Shown in pieces: positions 1 through 8,361 of a DNA stretch of 64,000 nucleotides. The notes beneath the pieces are model-generated. The model saw nothing but the letters and a program-made list of their open reading frames with translations. It searched no databases and was not told the origin of the DNA. Source of the stretch: CAG-411 sp050875145 (lineage in GTDB: Bacteria; Bacillota; Clostridia; Lachnospirales; Lachnospiraceae); NCBI GenBank assembly GCA_050875145.1, contig JBNMLH010000004.1, positions 124,001-188,000 of the forward strand, in the 5' to 3' direction. Within the stretch, counting starts at the first letter, position 1. Every line of letters begins with the position of its first letter. The translations under genes were made by a program, and so were the position numbers.

Positions 1-333
1 CATCCTTCTGTATCAAATGATCCAGAGCAGCAGAGATTATATAAGAAGTATTTCCCTAATGGTGGTGGTTCTATCTTTACATTTGAAATTAAGGGAGATG
101 CAAAGAAAGCACAGGAATTTATTGATAATTTGGAATTATTCTCCTTGTTAGCAAACGTTGCTGATGTAAAATCACTTGTTATTCATCCAGCATCTACTAC
201 ACATGCAGAATTGAATGAAAAAGAACAGGCAGATCAGGGAATTAAACCAAATACAATTCGTTTATCAATTGGTACAGAGCATATTGATGACATTATTGAG
301 GATTTAAGTGAGGCATTTAAGGCAGTACAATAG
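1..333 (+). CDS. O-acetylhomoserine sulfhydrylase / Cys-Met metabolism PLP enzyme, C-terminal part
   Basis: The reading frame is open from base 1, so the gene starts before the window and only its last 110 residues are present. The visible part has the C-terminal pattern of the trans-sulfuration PLP enzymes, in particular the motifs SLVIHPASTTH and IRLSIGTEHIDDIIEDL, which close the active site and contact the substrate carboxylate. The long form with a GGGSIFTFEIKG segment is typical of O-acetylhomoserine aminocarboxypropyltransferase (MetY/Cys-synthase-like), which makes homocysteine or methionine precursors from O-acetylhomoserine. The lysine that binds PLP is outside the window, so the exact substrate cannot be decided. 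A hairpin follows the stop. Confidence 0.85.
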   Translation, partial: HPSVSNDPEQQRLYKKYFPNGGGSIFTFEIKGDAKKAQEFIDNLELFSLLANVADVKSLVIHPASTTHAELNEKEQADQGIKPNTIRLSIGTEHIDDIIEDLSEAFKAVQ

Positions 334-383
334 TCTACTATATTCTTGGATATTTTACTTATGACATTGTTATTAGTTATAAA

Positions 384-442
384 ATCATATGTGCAAATTG
401 CACTTAGTAAGCGAACTTTCAATTGCAATAGGCACATATGAT
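384..442. repeat. Inverted repeat downstream of the sulfhydrylase gene
   Basis: ATCATATGTGC at 384-394 pairs perfectly with GCACATATGAT at 432-442. An inner TGCAAATTG / CAATTGCA pairing extends the stem. It lies 50 bp after the stop codon. A short T run follows only at 450-454, so this may be a weak terminator or a transcript-end stabiliser. Confidence 0.4.
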
Positions 443-490
443 TTCGCACTTTTTGAACAGATAGAAAAATTCTAAATAATTGTGGCAGGC

Positions 491-523
491 GGCAAGTTAC
501 ACATATGTGTGACTTGCCTGTTT
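491..523 (+). terminator. Hairpin, probable terminator
   Basis: GGCAAGT at 491-497 pairs with ACTTGCC at 512-518 around a self-complementary CACATATGTG loop. It is followed by TGTTTGC, a poor U-tract. It is placed to end the upstream sulfhydrylase transcript before the patatin gene. Confidence 0.45.
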
Positions 524-585
524 GCATTTATGATGGTACAATAAAATTAATTAAGAATTAGTAGGAATAAAAATGGAGGAAGCAG

Positions 586-1437
586 ATGAAAACAGGGCTG
601 ATTATGGAAGGCGGCGCTATGCGTGGCATGTTTACCTGTGGTGTCACAGACGTATTGATGGAAAATGACATTACGTTTGATGGGGCAATTGGTGTGTCAG
701 CAGGAGCAGTATTTGGTTGTAATTATAAGTCAAGACAAATTGGAAGAGCGATACGTTATAATAAGGCATATTGCAAGGACAAACGTTATGCCAGTTTTGA
801 ATCTCTCATCAAGACTGGAAATTTATACGGTGTGGAATTTTGCTATAATACAATTCCTTTTGAATTGGATTTATGGGATGTGGAGACATATCGTAAGAAT
901 CCTATGGAATTTTATGTCACTTGTACAGATGTAGAGACAGGAAAACCTGTGTATCATCTTTGTAAAGATGGAACAGGAAAAGATACAGAATGGATGCGAG
1001 CATCTGCATCTATGCCGTTAGTGTCTCAGATTGTAGAAATTGATGGATACAAGCTGTTAGATGGAGGAGTAGGGGATTCGATACCACTTCGTCATTTTGA
1101 AAAATTGGGGTATAATCGAAATGTAGTAATTCTGACTCAGCCGTTTAATTATATCAAAGAGAAAAATAAATATATGCCAGTGGCAAAGGTTGTATTGAAG
1201 AAATATCCAAAGATGTTGGAGGCAATGGAGAACAGACATATTCGCTATAACAAAACAATAGAATATATTCGTGAGAAAGAATTACGTGGTGAAGTGTTTG
1301 TGATTCGACCACCGCGGGCATTAAATATCGGAGGTACGGAAAAAAATCCTGAGGAATTAGAGCGTGTTTATCAGATTGGTCGTAGGACGGCTGTTCGCAA
1401 GCTGGATGAATTAAAAGCTTTTTTGAGAGCGGAATAA
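586..1437 (+). CDS. Patatin-like phospholipase (RssA/YjjU type)
   Basis: This 283-residue protein has the full serine/aspartate dyad of bacterial patatins. An oxyanion-hole loop MEGGAMRGM (residues 7-15) precedes the nucleophile elbow GVSAG, with Ser38, and the catalytic DGG is at Asp159-Gly161 (LLDGGVGDSIP). The family hydrolyses acyl ester bonds of lipids in the cytoplasm or at the inner membrane face. No signal peptide or membrane helix is seen. The C-terminal third (FVIRPPRALNIGGTEKN) matches the DUF6363-like tail seen in YjjU-type members. The start is supported by GGAGG about 10 bases upstream. The next gene, an HD protein, is 48 bp downstream on the same strand and may be co-transcribed. 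The substrate is unknown. Confidence 0.88.
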   Translation: MKTGLIMEGGAMRGMFTCGVTDVLMENDITFDGAIGVSAGAVFGCNYKSRQIGRAIRYNKAYCKDKRYASFESLIKTGNLYGVEFCYNTIPFELDLWDVETYRKNPMEFYVTCTDVETGKPVYHLCKDGTGKDTEWMRASASMPLVSQIVEIDGYKLLDGGVGDSIPLRHFEKLGYNRNVVILTQPFNYIKEKNKYMPVAKVVLKKYPKMLEAMENRHIRYNKTIEYIREKELRGEVFVIRPPRALNIGGTEKNPEELERVYQIGRRTAVRKLDELKAFLRAE

Positions 1438-1485
1438 AATGCAAGAGTTTGGATAAACTAAGATTTGAGGGAAAGGGGCGAGCAC

Positions 1486-1947
1486 ATGGATGAAAAAGAA
1501 ATCTGGAGGCTTGTGTTCGAGTATGGAAAAGATATTCTTGCAACAGACAGCATGAAGTCGGAACGGGGATTTATGCAACATGGAAGAGTATCGGTATATC
1601 GTCATTCCCTAAATGTGGCATTTGCAAGTCTGTATCTTTCTCGTAAATGGAAATGGAGGGTGAATGAGAGGACCCTTGTTCGGGGAGCGTTATTACATGA
1701 TTACTTTTTGTATGATTGGCATGAACCGAATGAAGAACACAAATGGCATGGATTTATTCATGCGGAAATCGCCCTAAAAAATGCAGTTAGGGATTTTCAT
1801 TTAAACAGGGTAGAGCGTGATATTATACGAACGCATATGTTTCCATTAAATCTTAGATTGCCAGCCTATAAGGAAAGTGTATTAGTTTGTATTGCTGACA
1901 AATATTGTGCGGCGAAGGAAACAGTAATGGAACGAAAGAAAGCATAA
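1486..1947 (+). CDS. HD-domain phosphohydrolase-like protein
   Basis: This 153-residue protein has an HD-superfamily metal site: an early His in HSLNVAFASLYL, the diagnostic LLHDYFLYDWHE (HD doublet), a His in HAEIALKNA and a downstream Asp in VCIADKYC. HD proteins hydrolyse phosphate esters of nucleotides. The substrate here is unknown. An upstream TTG at 1465 is in frame, but ATG 1486 is preferred because AAAGGGG sits 7 bases before it. The gene follows the patatin gene closely, and a hairpin follows its stop. Confidence 0.8.
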   Translation: MDEKEIWRLVFEYGKDILATDSMKSERGFMQHGRVSVYRHSLNVAFASLYLSRKWKWRVNERTLVRGALLHDYFLYDWHEPNEEHKWHGFIHAEIALKNAVRDFHLNRVERDIIRTHMFPLNLRLPAYKESVLVCIADKYCAAKETVMERKKA

Positions 1948-1953
1948 TAATGG

Positions 1954-1987
1954 GTGTCGTACGGATGCGTAAGGATGAGTACGGCAC
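1954..1987 (+). terminator. Hairpin after the HD gene, probable terminator
   Basis: GTGTCGTAC (1954-1962) pairs with GTACGGCAC (1979-1987) through one G-U pair. It is followed by TTTGTTG. The position, six bases after the HD-protein stop codon, suits a transcription terminator, but the U-tract is short. Confidence 0.5.
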
Positions 1988-1996
1988 TTTGTTGTG

Positions 1997-2038
1997 CTAT
2001 AGGAAAATACGTCCTATAGCGTAATACGCTCCGCGGGA
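1997..2038. repeat. Dispersed two-hairpin intergenic element, copy A
   Basis: CTATAGGA / TCCTATAG forms a perfect 8-bp stem, followed at once by a second small hairpin (AGCG / CGCT) and CCGCGGGA. Related copies lie at 25244-25287 and 46515-46555. All three sit in intergenic DNA. The rest of the 1948-2281 gap holds a terminator, this element and a TATAAT at 2198-2203, followed by a leader with a TAACTATA / TATAGTTA stem (2205-2250). I saw no T-box. Confidence 0.55.
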
Positions 2039-2281
2039 TTTACATAAAAAAGGGATGAGATAGCGTAGCTTTAAAAGGATAAGCAAAGGGATATTCTGTG
2101 ATAAAATACAATATATTAAAAAATATCAACTAAACTGATTAAATATAATCATGTTCCTTATGCATATACTATGTTAAAATAACATCATAAAAATTGATAT
2201 AATTTAACTATATGAGTGCGGTTTACTTTAAAAAATAAACATCTATAGTTAGGAACCTTGAATAGAAGGAAGGATGATACA

Positions 2282-4273
2282 ATGAAAAACGTAGAAAAAT
2301 ATACAAGACAATATTTTATGCCACCAGTATTAGATTTAGAATGGGCAAAGAAGGACCATATTGAAAAGGCACCAATTTGGTGTTCTGTTGATTTACGTGA
2401 CGGAAATCAGGCATTGATTGAGCCAATGGGATTAGAAGAAAAGATTGAATTTTTTAAAATGTTAGTAGACATTGGTTTTAAGGAAATTGAAGTGGGATTT
2501 CCTGCTGCATCAGAGACTGAATTTGATTTTATGCGTGCATTGATTGACCGCAATATGATTCCAGATGATGTGACAGTACAGGTATTGACACAGGCAAGAG
2601 AGCATATTATCAAACGTACTTTTGAAGCGGTAAAGGGTGCGCCACATGCGGTAATTCATTTATACAATTCTACATCTGTAGCACAAAGAGAGCAGGTTTT
2701 TAAGAAGGATAAAGAGCAGATTAAGAAGCTTGCGGTAGATGGAGCAGAGCTTTTGAAGAAGCTTGCCGATGAGACAGACGGAGATTTCTCATTTGAATAT
2801 AGTCCTGAAAGTTTTCATGGTACGGAAGTGGAATATGCATTGGAAGTTTGTAATGCAGTGTTAGATGTCTGGAAACCTTCTAAGGAAAGAAAGGCAATTA
2901 TCAACTTACCAGGTACGGTAGAAACTGCAATGCCACATATTTTTGCTTCACAGATTGCGTATATGAGTAAAAATTTAAAATATAGAGAAAATGTTGTATT
3001 AAGTCTTCATCCACACAATGACCGTGGTTGTGGTGTTTGTGATGCAGAAATGGGTATTTTAGCAGGAGCTGACCGTATTGAAGGTACTTTATTTGGTAAT
3101 GGAGAGAGAACGGGAAATGTAGATATTATTACGGTTGCTATGAATATGTATTCTTATGGTATAGATCCAGAATTAGAGTTTTCCAATATGCCTAAGATTA
3201 GAGAAGTGTATGAGCGTCTTACAAGAATGAAAGTTTCTGATCGTCAACCATATGCAGGTGATTTGGTATTTACTGCTTTTTCTGGTTCGCATCAGGATGC
3301 CATTGCAAAAGGAATGAATTGGAGAGAAGAGAAAAAGTTAAATACATGGACGGTTCCATATTTGCCAATTGATCCGGTAGATGTAGGAAGAACCTATGAT
3401 GCAGATGTGATTCGTATCAATAGTCAATCTGGCAAGGGCGGTATTTCTTATATCTTAAAGGAAAACTTCTCCATTGTTGTTCCTGAAAAGATGCGTGAGG
3501 CAGTAGGATATACGGTAAAACAGGTTTCAGATGAGGAACACAAAGAGTTATCACCAAAGTGGGTATATGAGATTTTCGAAGAGAACTTTTTAGATTATAC
3601 GCCTAACTTTACAATTTCAGATTGTCATTTCAAACAGGACAATGGTATTATGGCAGAGGCAACCATTTGTTCTGGTGAAAAGAAGACGATTGTAGATGCA
3701 AATGGAAATGGCCGTTTAGATGCAGTAAGCAATACCATCAAACAGTATTACGGAATTAGCTACGAATTGACAACTTACGAAGAACATGCGCTATCCAGAG
3801 GCTCCTCTTCAAAAGCTATGGCATATGTTGGTATTAACTGCAATGGTGTATCATACTGGGGAGCCGGTATTGATGAGGATATCATTAAGGCATCTATTCA
3901 TGCATTGGTAGTAGCAGTAAATAAAATTCCTGAAGTACAAAATACGGAAGCTGGAAAAGATGATCGCTTGATGGAAATGATTAATTATATTCAGAGTAAT
4001 TATCAAACAGTTACTTTAGAGGATATGGCAGATGCTTTCCATTTATCTACCCCATATATTTCTAAATATATCAAGGATAAATCAGGAAAGACCTTTGGTG
4101 CACATGTTACACATGTAAGATTAAAGAAAGCGAAAACATTATTAAAGAATGGAAATATGACGGTAGAAAATATATCCTATGCAATTGGTTATCCGAATGC
4201 AGAGCATTTTATCCGAGTATTTAAAAAGGAATTTGGAGTGACACCAACTCAGTATAGAAACGAAAATCAATAA
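2282..4273 (+). CDS. leuA: 2-isopropylmalate synthase with C-terminal AraC-type DNA-binding domain
   Basis: This 663-residue fusion has three parts. Residues about 1-320 are the DRE-TIM barrel of class II LeuA, with metal/catalytic residues Arg39-Asp40 in DLRDGNQ and His243/His245 in LHPHNDRG. The LeuA regulatory (leucine-binding) domain follows to about 555. It catalyses acetyl-CoA + 2-oxoisovalerate to 2-isopropylmalate, the first step of leucine synthesis. Residues 560-663 (3960-4270) form a complete AraC/XylS double helix-turn-helix, recognisable by LEDMADAFHLSTPYISKYIK and ISYAIGYPNAEHFIRVFKKE. Ordinary LeuA enzymes of this type end near residue 555. The frame is open across the join with no stop, so the fusion is real in this sequence. 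ATG 2282 has AGGAAGG upstream; a TTG at 2258 is also in frame. No leuBCD genes are nearby. The DNA-binding role is inferred. Confidence 0.92.
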   Translation: MKNVEKYTRQYFMPPVLDLEWAKKDHIEKAPIWCSVDLRDGNQALIEPMGLEEKIEFFKMLVDIGFKEIEVGFPAASETEFDFMRALIDRNMIPDDVTVQVLTQAREHIIKRTFEAVKGAPHAVIHLYNSTSVAQREQVFKKDKEQIKKLAVDGAELLKKLADETDGDFSFEYSPESFHGTEVEYALEVCNAVLDVWKPSKERKAIINLPGTVETAMPHIFASQIAYMSKNLKYRENVVLSLHPHNDRGCGVCDAEMGILAGADRIEGTLFGNGERTGNVDIITVAMNMYSYGIDPELEFSNMPKIREVYERLTRMKVSDRQPYAGDLVFTAFSGSHQDAIAKGMNWREEKKLNTWTVPYLPIDPVDVGRTYDADVIRINSQSGKGGISYILKENFSIVVPEKMREAVGYTVKQVSDEEHKELSPKWVYEIFEENFLDYTPNFTISDCHFKQDNGIMAEATICSGEKKTIVDANGNGRLDAVSNTIKQYYGISYELTTYEEHALSRGSSSKAMAYVGINCNGVSYWGAGIDEDIIKASIHALVVAVNKIPEVQNTEAGKDDRLMEMINYIQSNYQTVTLEDMADAFHLSTPYISKYIKDKSGKTFGAHVTHVRLKKAKTLLKNGNMTVENISYAIGYPNAEHFIRVFKKEFGVTPTQYRNENQ

Positions 4274-4301
4274 AATATAACGAGCAATGATGCGAATAAA
4301 T

Positions 4302-4338
4302 AAAAATGGTTATCTTACTAAAAAAGATAACCATTTTT
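4302..4338. terminator. Bidirectional terminator between leuA and citrate synthase
   Basis: AAAATGGTTATCTT pairs with AAGATAACCATTTT around a short A-rich loop, with T-runs on both strands. It lies between two convergent genes and should stop transcription from both sides. Confidence 0.85.
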
Positions 4339-4430
4339 TGCATCTCTTAAAAAGTTCGAGATAAAATATTCACAAATCTATAAAAGCGTTTATATATGAA
4401 AACAAAACATATAAAGCTAGTAAAGGCTAT

Positions 4431-5810
4431 TTAACGCTCCTCAAAAGGTGTATATGCAACATGTGTGCCGACATATTTGTAAGCTGGTCGGATGATTTTA
4501 TTTCCATTTAGAATCTCTTCTAAGCGGTGTGCACTCCATCCGGAAATTCTTGCAATAGCAAAGATAGGAGTAAACAATTCTTCTGGAATACCAAGCATTG
4601 TATAAACAAATCCACTGTAAAAATCTACATTTGCACAAACGTTTTTAAAGACTTTGCGGCGGCTCATGATTAACTCGCTCGCAAGGTGTTCGATACGGTC
4701 ATAAAAGTCAAATTCATGTGTGAGACCTTTTTCTGCAGCAAGTGCTTTAGCAAATTTCTTCAGAATAACTTTTCTTGGGTCAGATAAAGTATAAACGGCA
4801 TGTCCCATACCATAGATTAAACCAGAGTGGTCAAAAGCCTTTTTATCCAAAATTAAATTTAAGTAAGAAGAAATTTCACTTTCGTCGCTCCAGTCACTGA
4901 TATTTTTCTTCATGTCTTTGAACATTTCCTGTACTTTTAAGTTTGCACCACCATGTTTTGGTCCTTTTAAAGAACCGATGGAAGCGGCTAAAGAAGAATA
5001 GGTATCTGTACCGGAAGAAGTAACCACATGCGTAGTGAAAGTGGAGTTGTTACCACCACCGTGCTCGGCATGAAGAATTAAAGCAATATCTAATACTTTT
5101 GCTTCCAATTCTGTATATTTTCCATCTGGACGAAGCATGAGCAGGATATTTTCTGCTAAAGAAAGTCCTTTTTTAGGATTGCGGATTAAAAGAGTATCAT
5201 TCATGCGAAAATGGCGATAAGAATGATAAGAATAAACTGCAATCAAAGGAAGTTTACTGATTAATTCCAAGGACTGGCGAAATACATTTTTAGGTGTAAT
5301 TTCATCAGGGCAGGAATCGTAACTGTAAAGTGTCAGAATACAACGTTCCATAGCATTCATAATATTAGGGTTAGAGGCCTTCATGATAACATCACGGACA
5401 AAGTGACCAGTCAAAGTCTGCATTTCAAAAAAGACATCTAGAAAACGCTTCAATTCTGCTTCGGATGGAAGTTTGCCAAATAGCAGGAGATAACAGGTTT
5501 CTTCAAAACCAAACTTTCTACCGTCCAATCCGTTAATCAAATCGATAACATTGATTCCCTGATAATATAGCTCACCGTCAATTGGTACGTGTTTTCCGTC
5601 AATTGTGTTATAAGAACAAACATCAGAAACTTCAGTCAGACCTGTTAATACACCTTTTCCGTTTTTATCACGCAGACCACGTTTTACATCGTATGTCTCA
5701 TATAAATCCGGATCAATGCGGTGATTTTTCATAAGTGTTTCTTCCAGATGATCTACGTTTTTTCGTAATTCGCCTGTATCTTTTACATCCATAATTCTTC
5801 TTGTTGGCAT
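4431..5810 (-). CDS. gltA: Citrate/2-methylcitrate synthase
   Basis: This 459-residue member of the citrate synthase family condenses acetyl-CoA and oxaloacetate to citrate. Active-site elements are visible: the first His region HAEHGGGNNSTFT, the KHGGAN loop, the catalytic His in GMGHAVYTLSDPR, and the catalytic Asp in NVDFYSGFVY followed by FAIARISGWSAH. The N-terminal 40 residues extend beyond short bacterial enzymes, as in the clostridial group. The start is supported by AGGAGGG 8 bases upstream on the minus strand. The gene stands alone and is convergent with leuA. Specificity for oxaloacetate or propionyl-CoA-derived substrates cannot be told from sequence, but there are no prp genes nearby. 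Confidence 0.93.
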   Translation of the reverse strand: MPTRRIMDVKDTGELRKNVDHLEETLMKNHRIDPDLYETYDVKRGLRDKNGKGVLTGLTEVSDVCSYNTIDGKHVPIDGELYYQGINVIDLINGLDGRKFGFEETCYLLLFGKLPSEAELKRFLDVFFEMQTLTGHFVRDVIMKASNPNIMNAMERCILTLYSYDSCPDEITPKNVFRQSLELISKLPLIAVYSYHSYRHFRMNDTLLIRNPKKGLSLAENILLMLRPDGKYTELEAKVLDIALILHAEHGGGNNSTFTTHVVTSSGTDTYSSLAASIGSLKGPKHGGANLKVQEMFKDMKKNISDWSDESEISSYLNLILDKKAFDHSGLIYGMGHAVYTLSDPRKVILKKFAKALAAEKGLTHEFDFYDRIEHLASELIMSRRKVFKNVCANVDFYSGFVYTMLGIPEELFTPIFAIARISGWSAHRLEEILNGNKIIRPAYKYVGTHVAYTPFEER

Positions 5811-5919
5811 AGGTATAACCCTCCTTATATTTTATCACGTTCCATTTTGAAGTATATAAATTGTATTGGGGTAAAAATAGATACTTATAGAAAAGGAACA
5901 GATGTTATCTGTAGCAAAG

Positions 5920-5965
5920 TATCTCTGAGGTGAACCCGTTTATTCTACAGGTACAAGCAGAGATA
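5920..5965 (-). other. Hairpin in the leader/upstream region of gltA
   Basis: TATCTCTG (5920-5927) and CAGAGATA (5958-5965) form a perfect 8-bp stem. A nested ACCTGT / ACGGGT helix lies inside it. It lies 110-155 bases upstream of gltA on the minus strand and matches no riboswitch class I recognise. The rest of the 5811-6158 gap holds only the transporter terminator. Confidence 0.35.
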
Positions 5966-6052
5966 AAATTGTAAAAATCCGTGCTGGCGAAACTTTTTAA
6001 TCCATAACGAAAGTATTGTGATAGTTTTCTATGCTGTGAGACGTATGGATAT

Positions 6053-6090
6053 AAAAAAACCGACTACGCTTATTACCTCCTCGTAATCGG
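6053..6090 (-). terminator. Terminator of the formate/nitrite transporter gene
   Basis: Read on the minus strand, CCGATTACG pairs with CGTAGTCGG (one mismatch) and is followed by seven T residues. It lies about 70 bases after the transporter stop codon. Confidence 0.75.
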
Positions 6091-6158
6091 TGTTGGTTCG
6101 CAAACTTACTCACCTATAATTATACATGAATTTGCATTAGAAAGCAAGTAGCAAAACG

Positions 6159-7004
6159 TTATTGATATTTTTTCCAATGTGTTTTATGGATGGCATAAAA
6201 AATTGCACCTACAAATACCATACCGCCAATTATGTTACCCAATGTTACAAAGAAAAAGCATTTTGTACTGGCAACAGATAAGAGTTGTTCACATTGTTGG
6301 GCGGTAATACCATATAATTCCTCTGCTTTTTCTACATAGGAACTATTTGTAGCTGCAAGCATACCAGCAGGAATATAGAACATATTTGCAACGCAATGCT
6401 CAAATCCGCAAATCACAAAAGCCATAATAGGGAAAAAGATTGCTAAAATTTTTCCAGCTACGTCTTTTGCTGCACTTGCCATTAAAATAGCAAGACAAAC
6501 AAGAATGTTACAAAGAATACCACTTGCAACTGCAGCACCCGGTGAAATCGTTGTTTTGGCAATTGCAACTTTAATCGTGTAAGCACCAAGACCACCATTT
6601 GTATAGTTAAATTGACCTGAGAAAAATAGTAGAACATCAATAATAAGTGCACCTACAAGGTTGCTGATGTAAACGATAACCAGGTTTCGTATAAAAGATA
6701 ATCCACTGATTTTTTTGTCAAAATATGCCATAAGCATAAGACAGTTACCTGTGAATAATTCTCCGCCTACAAGTACAACTAGCATCAATCCTACCGGGAA
6801 GATGGCACCTGCCAGAGTTCTTGCCAAACCTACATTTGAAATATCGTGTACAGCAACATTACTTGCAGCACCGCCGATGGCAATAAATGCACCAGCTAAA
6901 AGACCAAGCAAAATCATTTTTCCAAGAGGAAGATTTGCCTTTGTAACCTCTCCGTTAATATTGTTATCAAGTACTTCAGATGGGGTATACAAACTGTTTT
7001 CCAT
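6159..7004 (-). CDS. Formate/nitrite transporter family protein
   Basis: This 281-residue integral membrane protein has about six hydrophobic segments and the FNT-family core: AGAFIAIGGAASNVA near the N-terminus, GGELFTGNCLMLM, and FGFEHCVANMFYIP with the central pore histidine (GFEHCVANM). FNT channels pass formate, nitrite or hydrosulfide across the membrane. In a fermenting anaerobe, formate export or uptake is most likely. The gene is monocistronic, with AAGGAG upstream and its own terminator. The substrate cannot be fixed from sequence. Confidence 0.88.
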   Translation of the reverse strand: MENSLYTPSEVLDNNINGEVTKANLPLGKMILLGLLAGAFIAIGGAASNVAVHDISNVGLARTLAGAIFPVGLMLVVLVGGELFTGNCLMLMAYFDKKISGLSFIRNLVIVYISNLVGALIIDVLLFFSGQFNYTNGGLGAYTIKVAIAKTTISPGAAVASGILCNILVCLAILMASAAKDVAGKILAIFFPIMAFVICGFEHCVANMFYIPAGMLAATNSSYVEKAEELYGITAQQCEQLLSVASTKCFFFVTLGNIIGGMVFVGAIFYAIHKTHWKKYQ

Positions 7005-7151
7005 ATATCTATTCTCCTTATCTTAAGCATTCTGAATTTATCCTACTCTCTTGCAAAAAAAAAGTCAATAAAGTATGTAAAAAAATACAATAGGTTCGCT
7101 TTTTTCTTTTATTTTGTGATAGAATAGATGAGGATTGGTATTACTATGTGA

Positions 7152-7307
7152 GATGAAACGAATGGTCCTTCTGAACAGATACAAAAATTTAAAGAAAAAG
7201 TAGGAAAAGATTTGGCAAATTTGAAAAAGCCATTTATAATAGATAAGTTAAGACAGATAGGATGCAGATGGAATGTTACTACTTATAAAAAATTGCGAGT
7301 GGAGTAG
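7152..7307 (+). pseudogene. Short coding remnant with a stop at codon 2
   Basis: A 51-codon open frame (DETNGPSEQIQKFKEK to YKKLRVE) lacks its own start. Directly before it, in frame, is ATG TGA (7146-7151), preceded by a TGAGG-like site. So one nonsense codon separates a plausible start from the frame. No family is recognised. The remainder of the 7005-7366 gap is AT-rich and shows nothing else I can name. Confidence 0.3.
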
Positions 7308-7366
7308 GAAGAGTGTTTTCATTTTGTATAAACATAAATTTTAGATAGATGTAGGAGGCAATGATT

Positions 7367-8242
7367 ATGGAAAAGAAATTAGGAAGAAATGATTTGTGTT
7401 GGTGTAAAAGTGGAAGAAAATATAAGGCGTGTCATTTACAGTTTGATGAAAAAATTGCGATGATAAAAGCGCAGGGGCATAAAGTACCAAGTAGAGATAT
7501 TATAAAAAATAAAGAGCAGATTGAAAAGATAAAGGAAAGTTGCAAAATAAATGTAGCAGTGTTGGATTATATTGAGGAGCATATTCATGAAGGCATGAGT
7601 ACCGCTGAAATTGATAAAATTGTATATGATATGACAACAGAACGAGGTGGAATCCCTGCACCATTAAATTATGAAGGGTATCCATATAGTGTTTGTACTT
7701 CTGTGAATGATCAGGTTTGTCATGGTTTTCCTTCTGAAAATGTGATTTTACAGTCTGGAGATATTGTAAATGTAGATTGCTCCACTATTCTGAATGGTTA
7801 TTTTTCCGATTCTTCCAGAATGTTTTGTATTGGCGATGTAAGTCCAGAAAAGAAAAAACTAGTAGAAGTTACTAAGGAATGTGTGTATAAAGGTTTGGAA
7901 CAGGTAAAACCTTGGGGATATTTAGGAGATATGGGGCAAGCTGTTCATGACCATGCATTTGCTAATGGATATACGGTTGTACGGGAAATTGGGGGACATG
8001 GAGTAGGACTTGAATTTCATGAAGAACCATGGGTTGGTTATAATAGTAAAAAAGGAACCGATATGCTCATGGTGCCAGGTATGATATTTACAATAGAGCC
8101 AATGGTAAATATGGGAAAACCAGATATTTTTACAGATGAGGAGAATGGCTGGGAGGTTTATACAGAAGATGGGCTTCCATCTGCACAGTGGGAAATTATG
8201 GTTTTGGTAACAGAAGATGGAGCGGAAGTGTTGAGTTGGTAA
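7367..8242 (+). CDS. map: Type I methionine aminopeptidase with N-terminal SEC-C motif
   Basis: This 291-residue enzyme removes the initiator methionine from nascent proteins. Residues 6-23 (GRNDLCWCKSGRKYKACH) form a SEC-C zinc motif with Cys11, Cys13, Cys22 and His23, an extension found in many clostridial and plant-type MetAPs and thought to aid ribosome contact. The catalytic domain shows the five metal ligands in order: Asp in NVDCSTILNG, Asp in YFSDSSRM, His in GGHGVGLEFHEE, Glu in FTIEPMV and Glu in AQWEIMVLVT. ATG 7367 is chosen over ATG 7361 because AGGAGG (7353-7358) is 8 bases from the former and only 2 from the latter. Confidence 0.93.
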   Translation: MEKKLGRNDLCWCKSGRKYKACHLQFDEKIAMIKAQGHKVPSRDIIKNKEQIEKIKESCKINVAVLDYIEEHIHEGMSTAEIDKIVYDMTTERGGIPAPLNYEGYPYSVCTSVNDQVCHGFPSENVILQSGDIVNVDCSTILNGYFSDSSRMFCIGDVSPEKKKLVEVTKECVYKGLEQVKPWGYLGDMGQAVHDHAFANGYTVVREIGGHGVGLEFHEEPWVGYNSKKGTDMLMVPGMIFTIEPMVNMGKPDIFTDEENGWEVYTEDGLPSAQWEIMVLVTEDGAEVLSW

Positions 8243-8286
8243 GTGGAATCGACGAAACAGGCAGAAATCATAGATTAGATAGTGAA

Positions 8287-8333
8287 AAGAGAGTGCTATG
8301 CCCGCAAAAAGGTTGTGTACTCTCTTAGTTTTG
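8287..8333 (+). terminator. Probable terminator after map
   Basis: AAGAGAGT (8287-8294) pairs with ACTCTCTT (8319-8326), followed by AGTTTTG. It lies in the 119-bp gap between map and the CysQ-like gene. Confidence 0.5.
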
Positions 8334-8361
8334 TAATAGTAAGAATAGATAAGGAGATTGT

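Noticed and set aside
1154..1543. Antisense frames over the patatin, HD and many other genes
   Set aside because: They lack ribosome sites and match the pattern of shadow frames opposite AT-rich coding DNA. No family motif was seen in any of them.
2041..2281. Leucine T-box or leader peptide before leuA
   Set aside because: No T-box bulge sequence, specifier stem or leucine-rich leader peptide could be found; only a short stem and a -10 box are visible.
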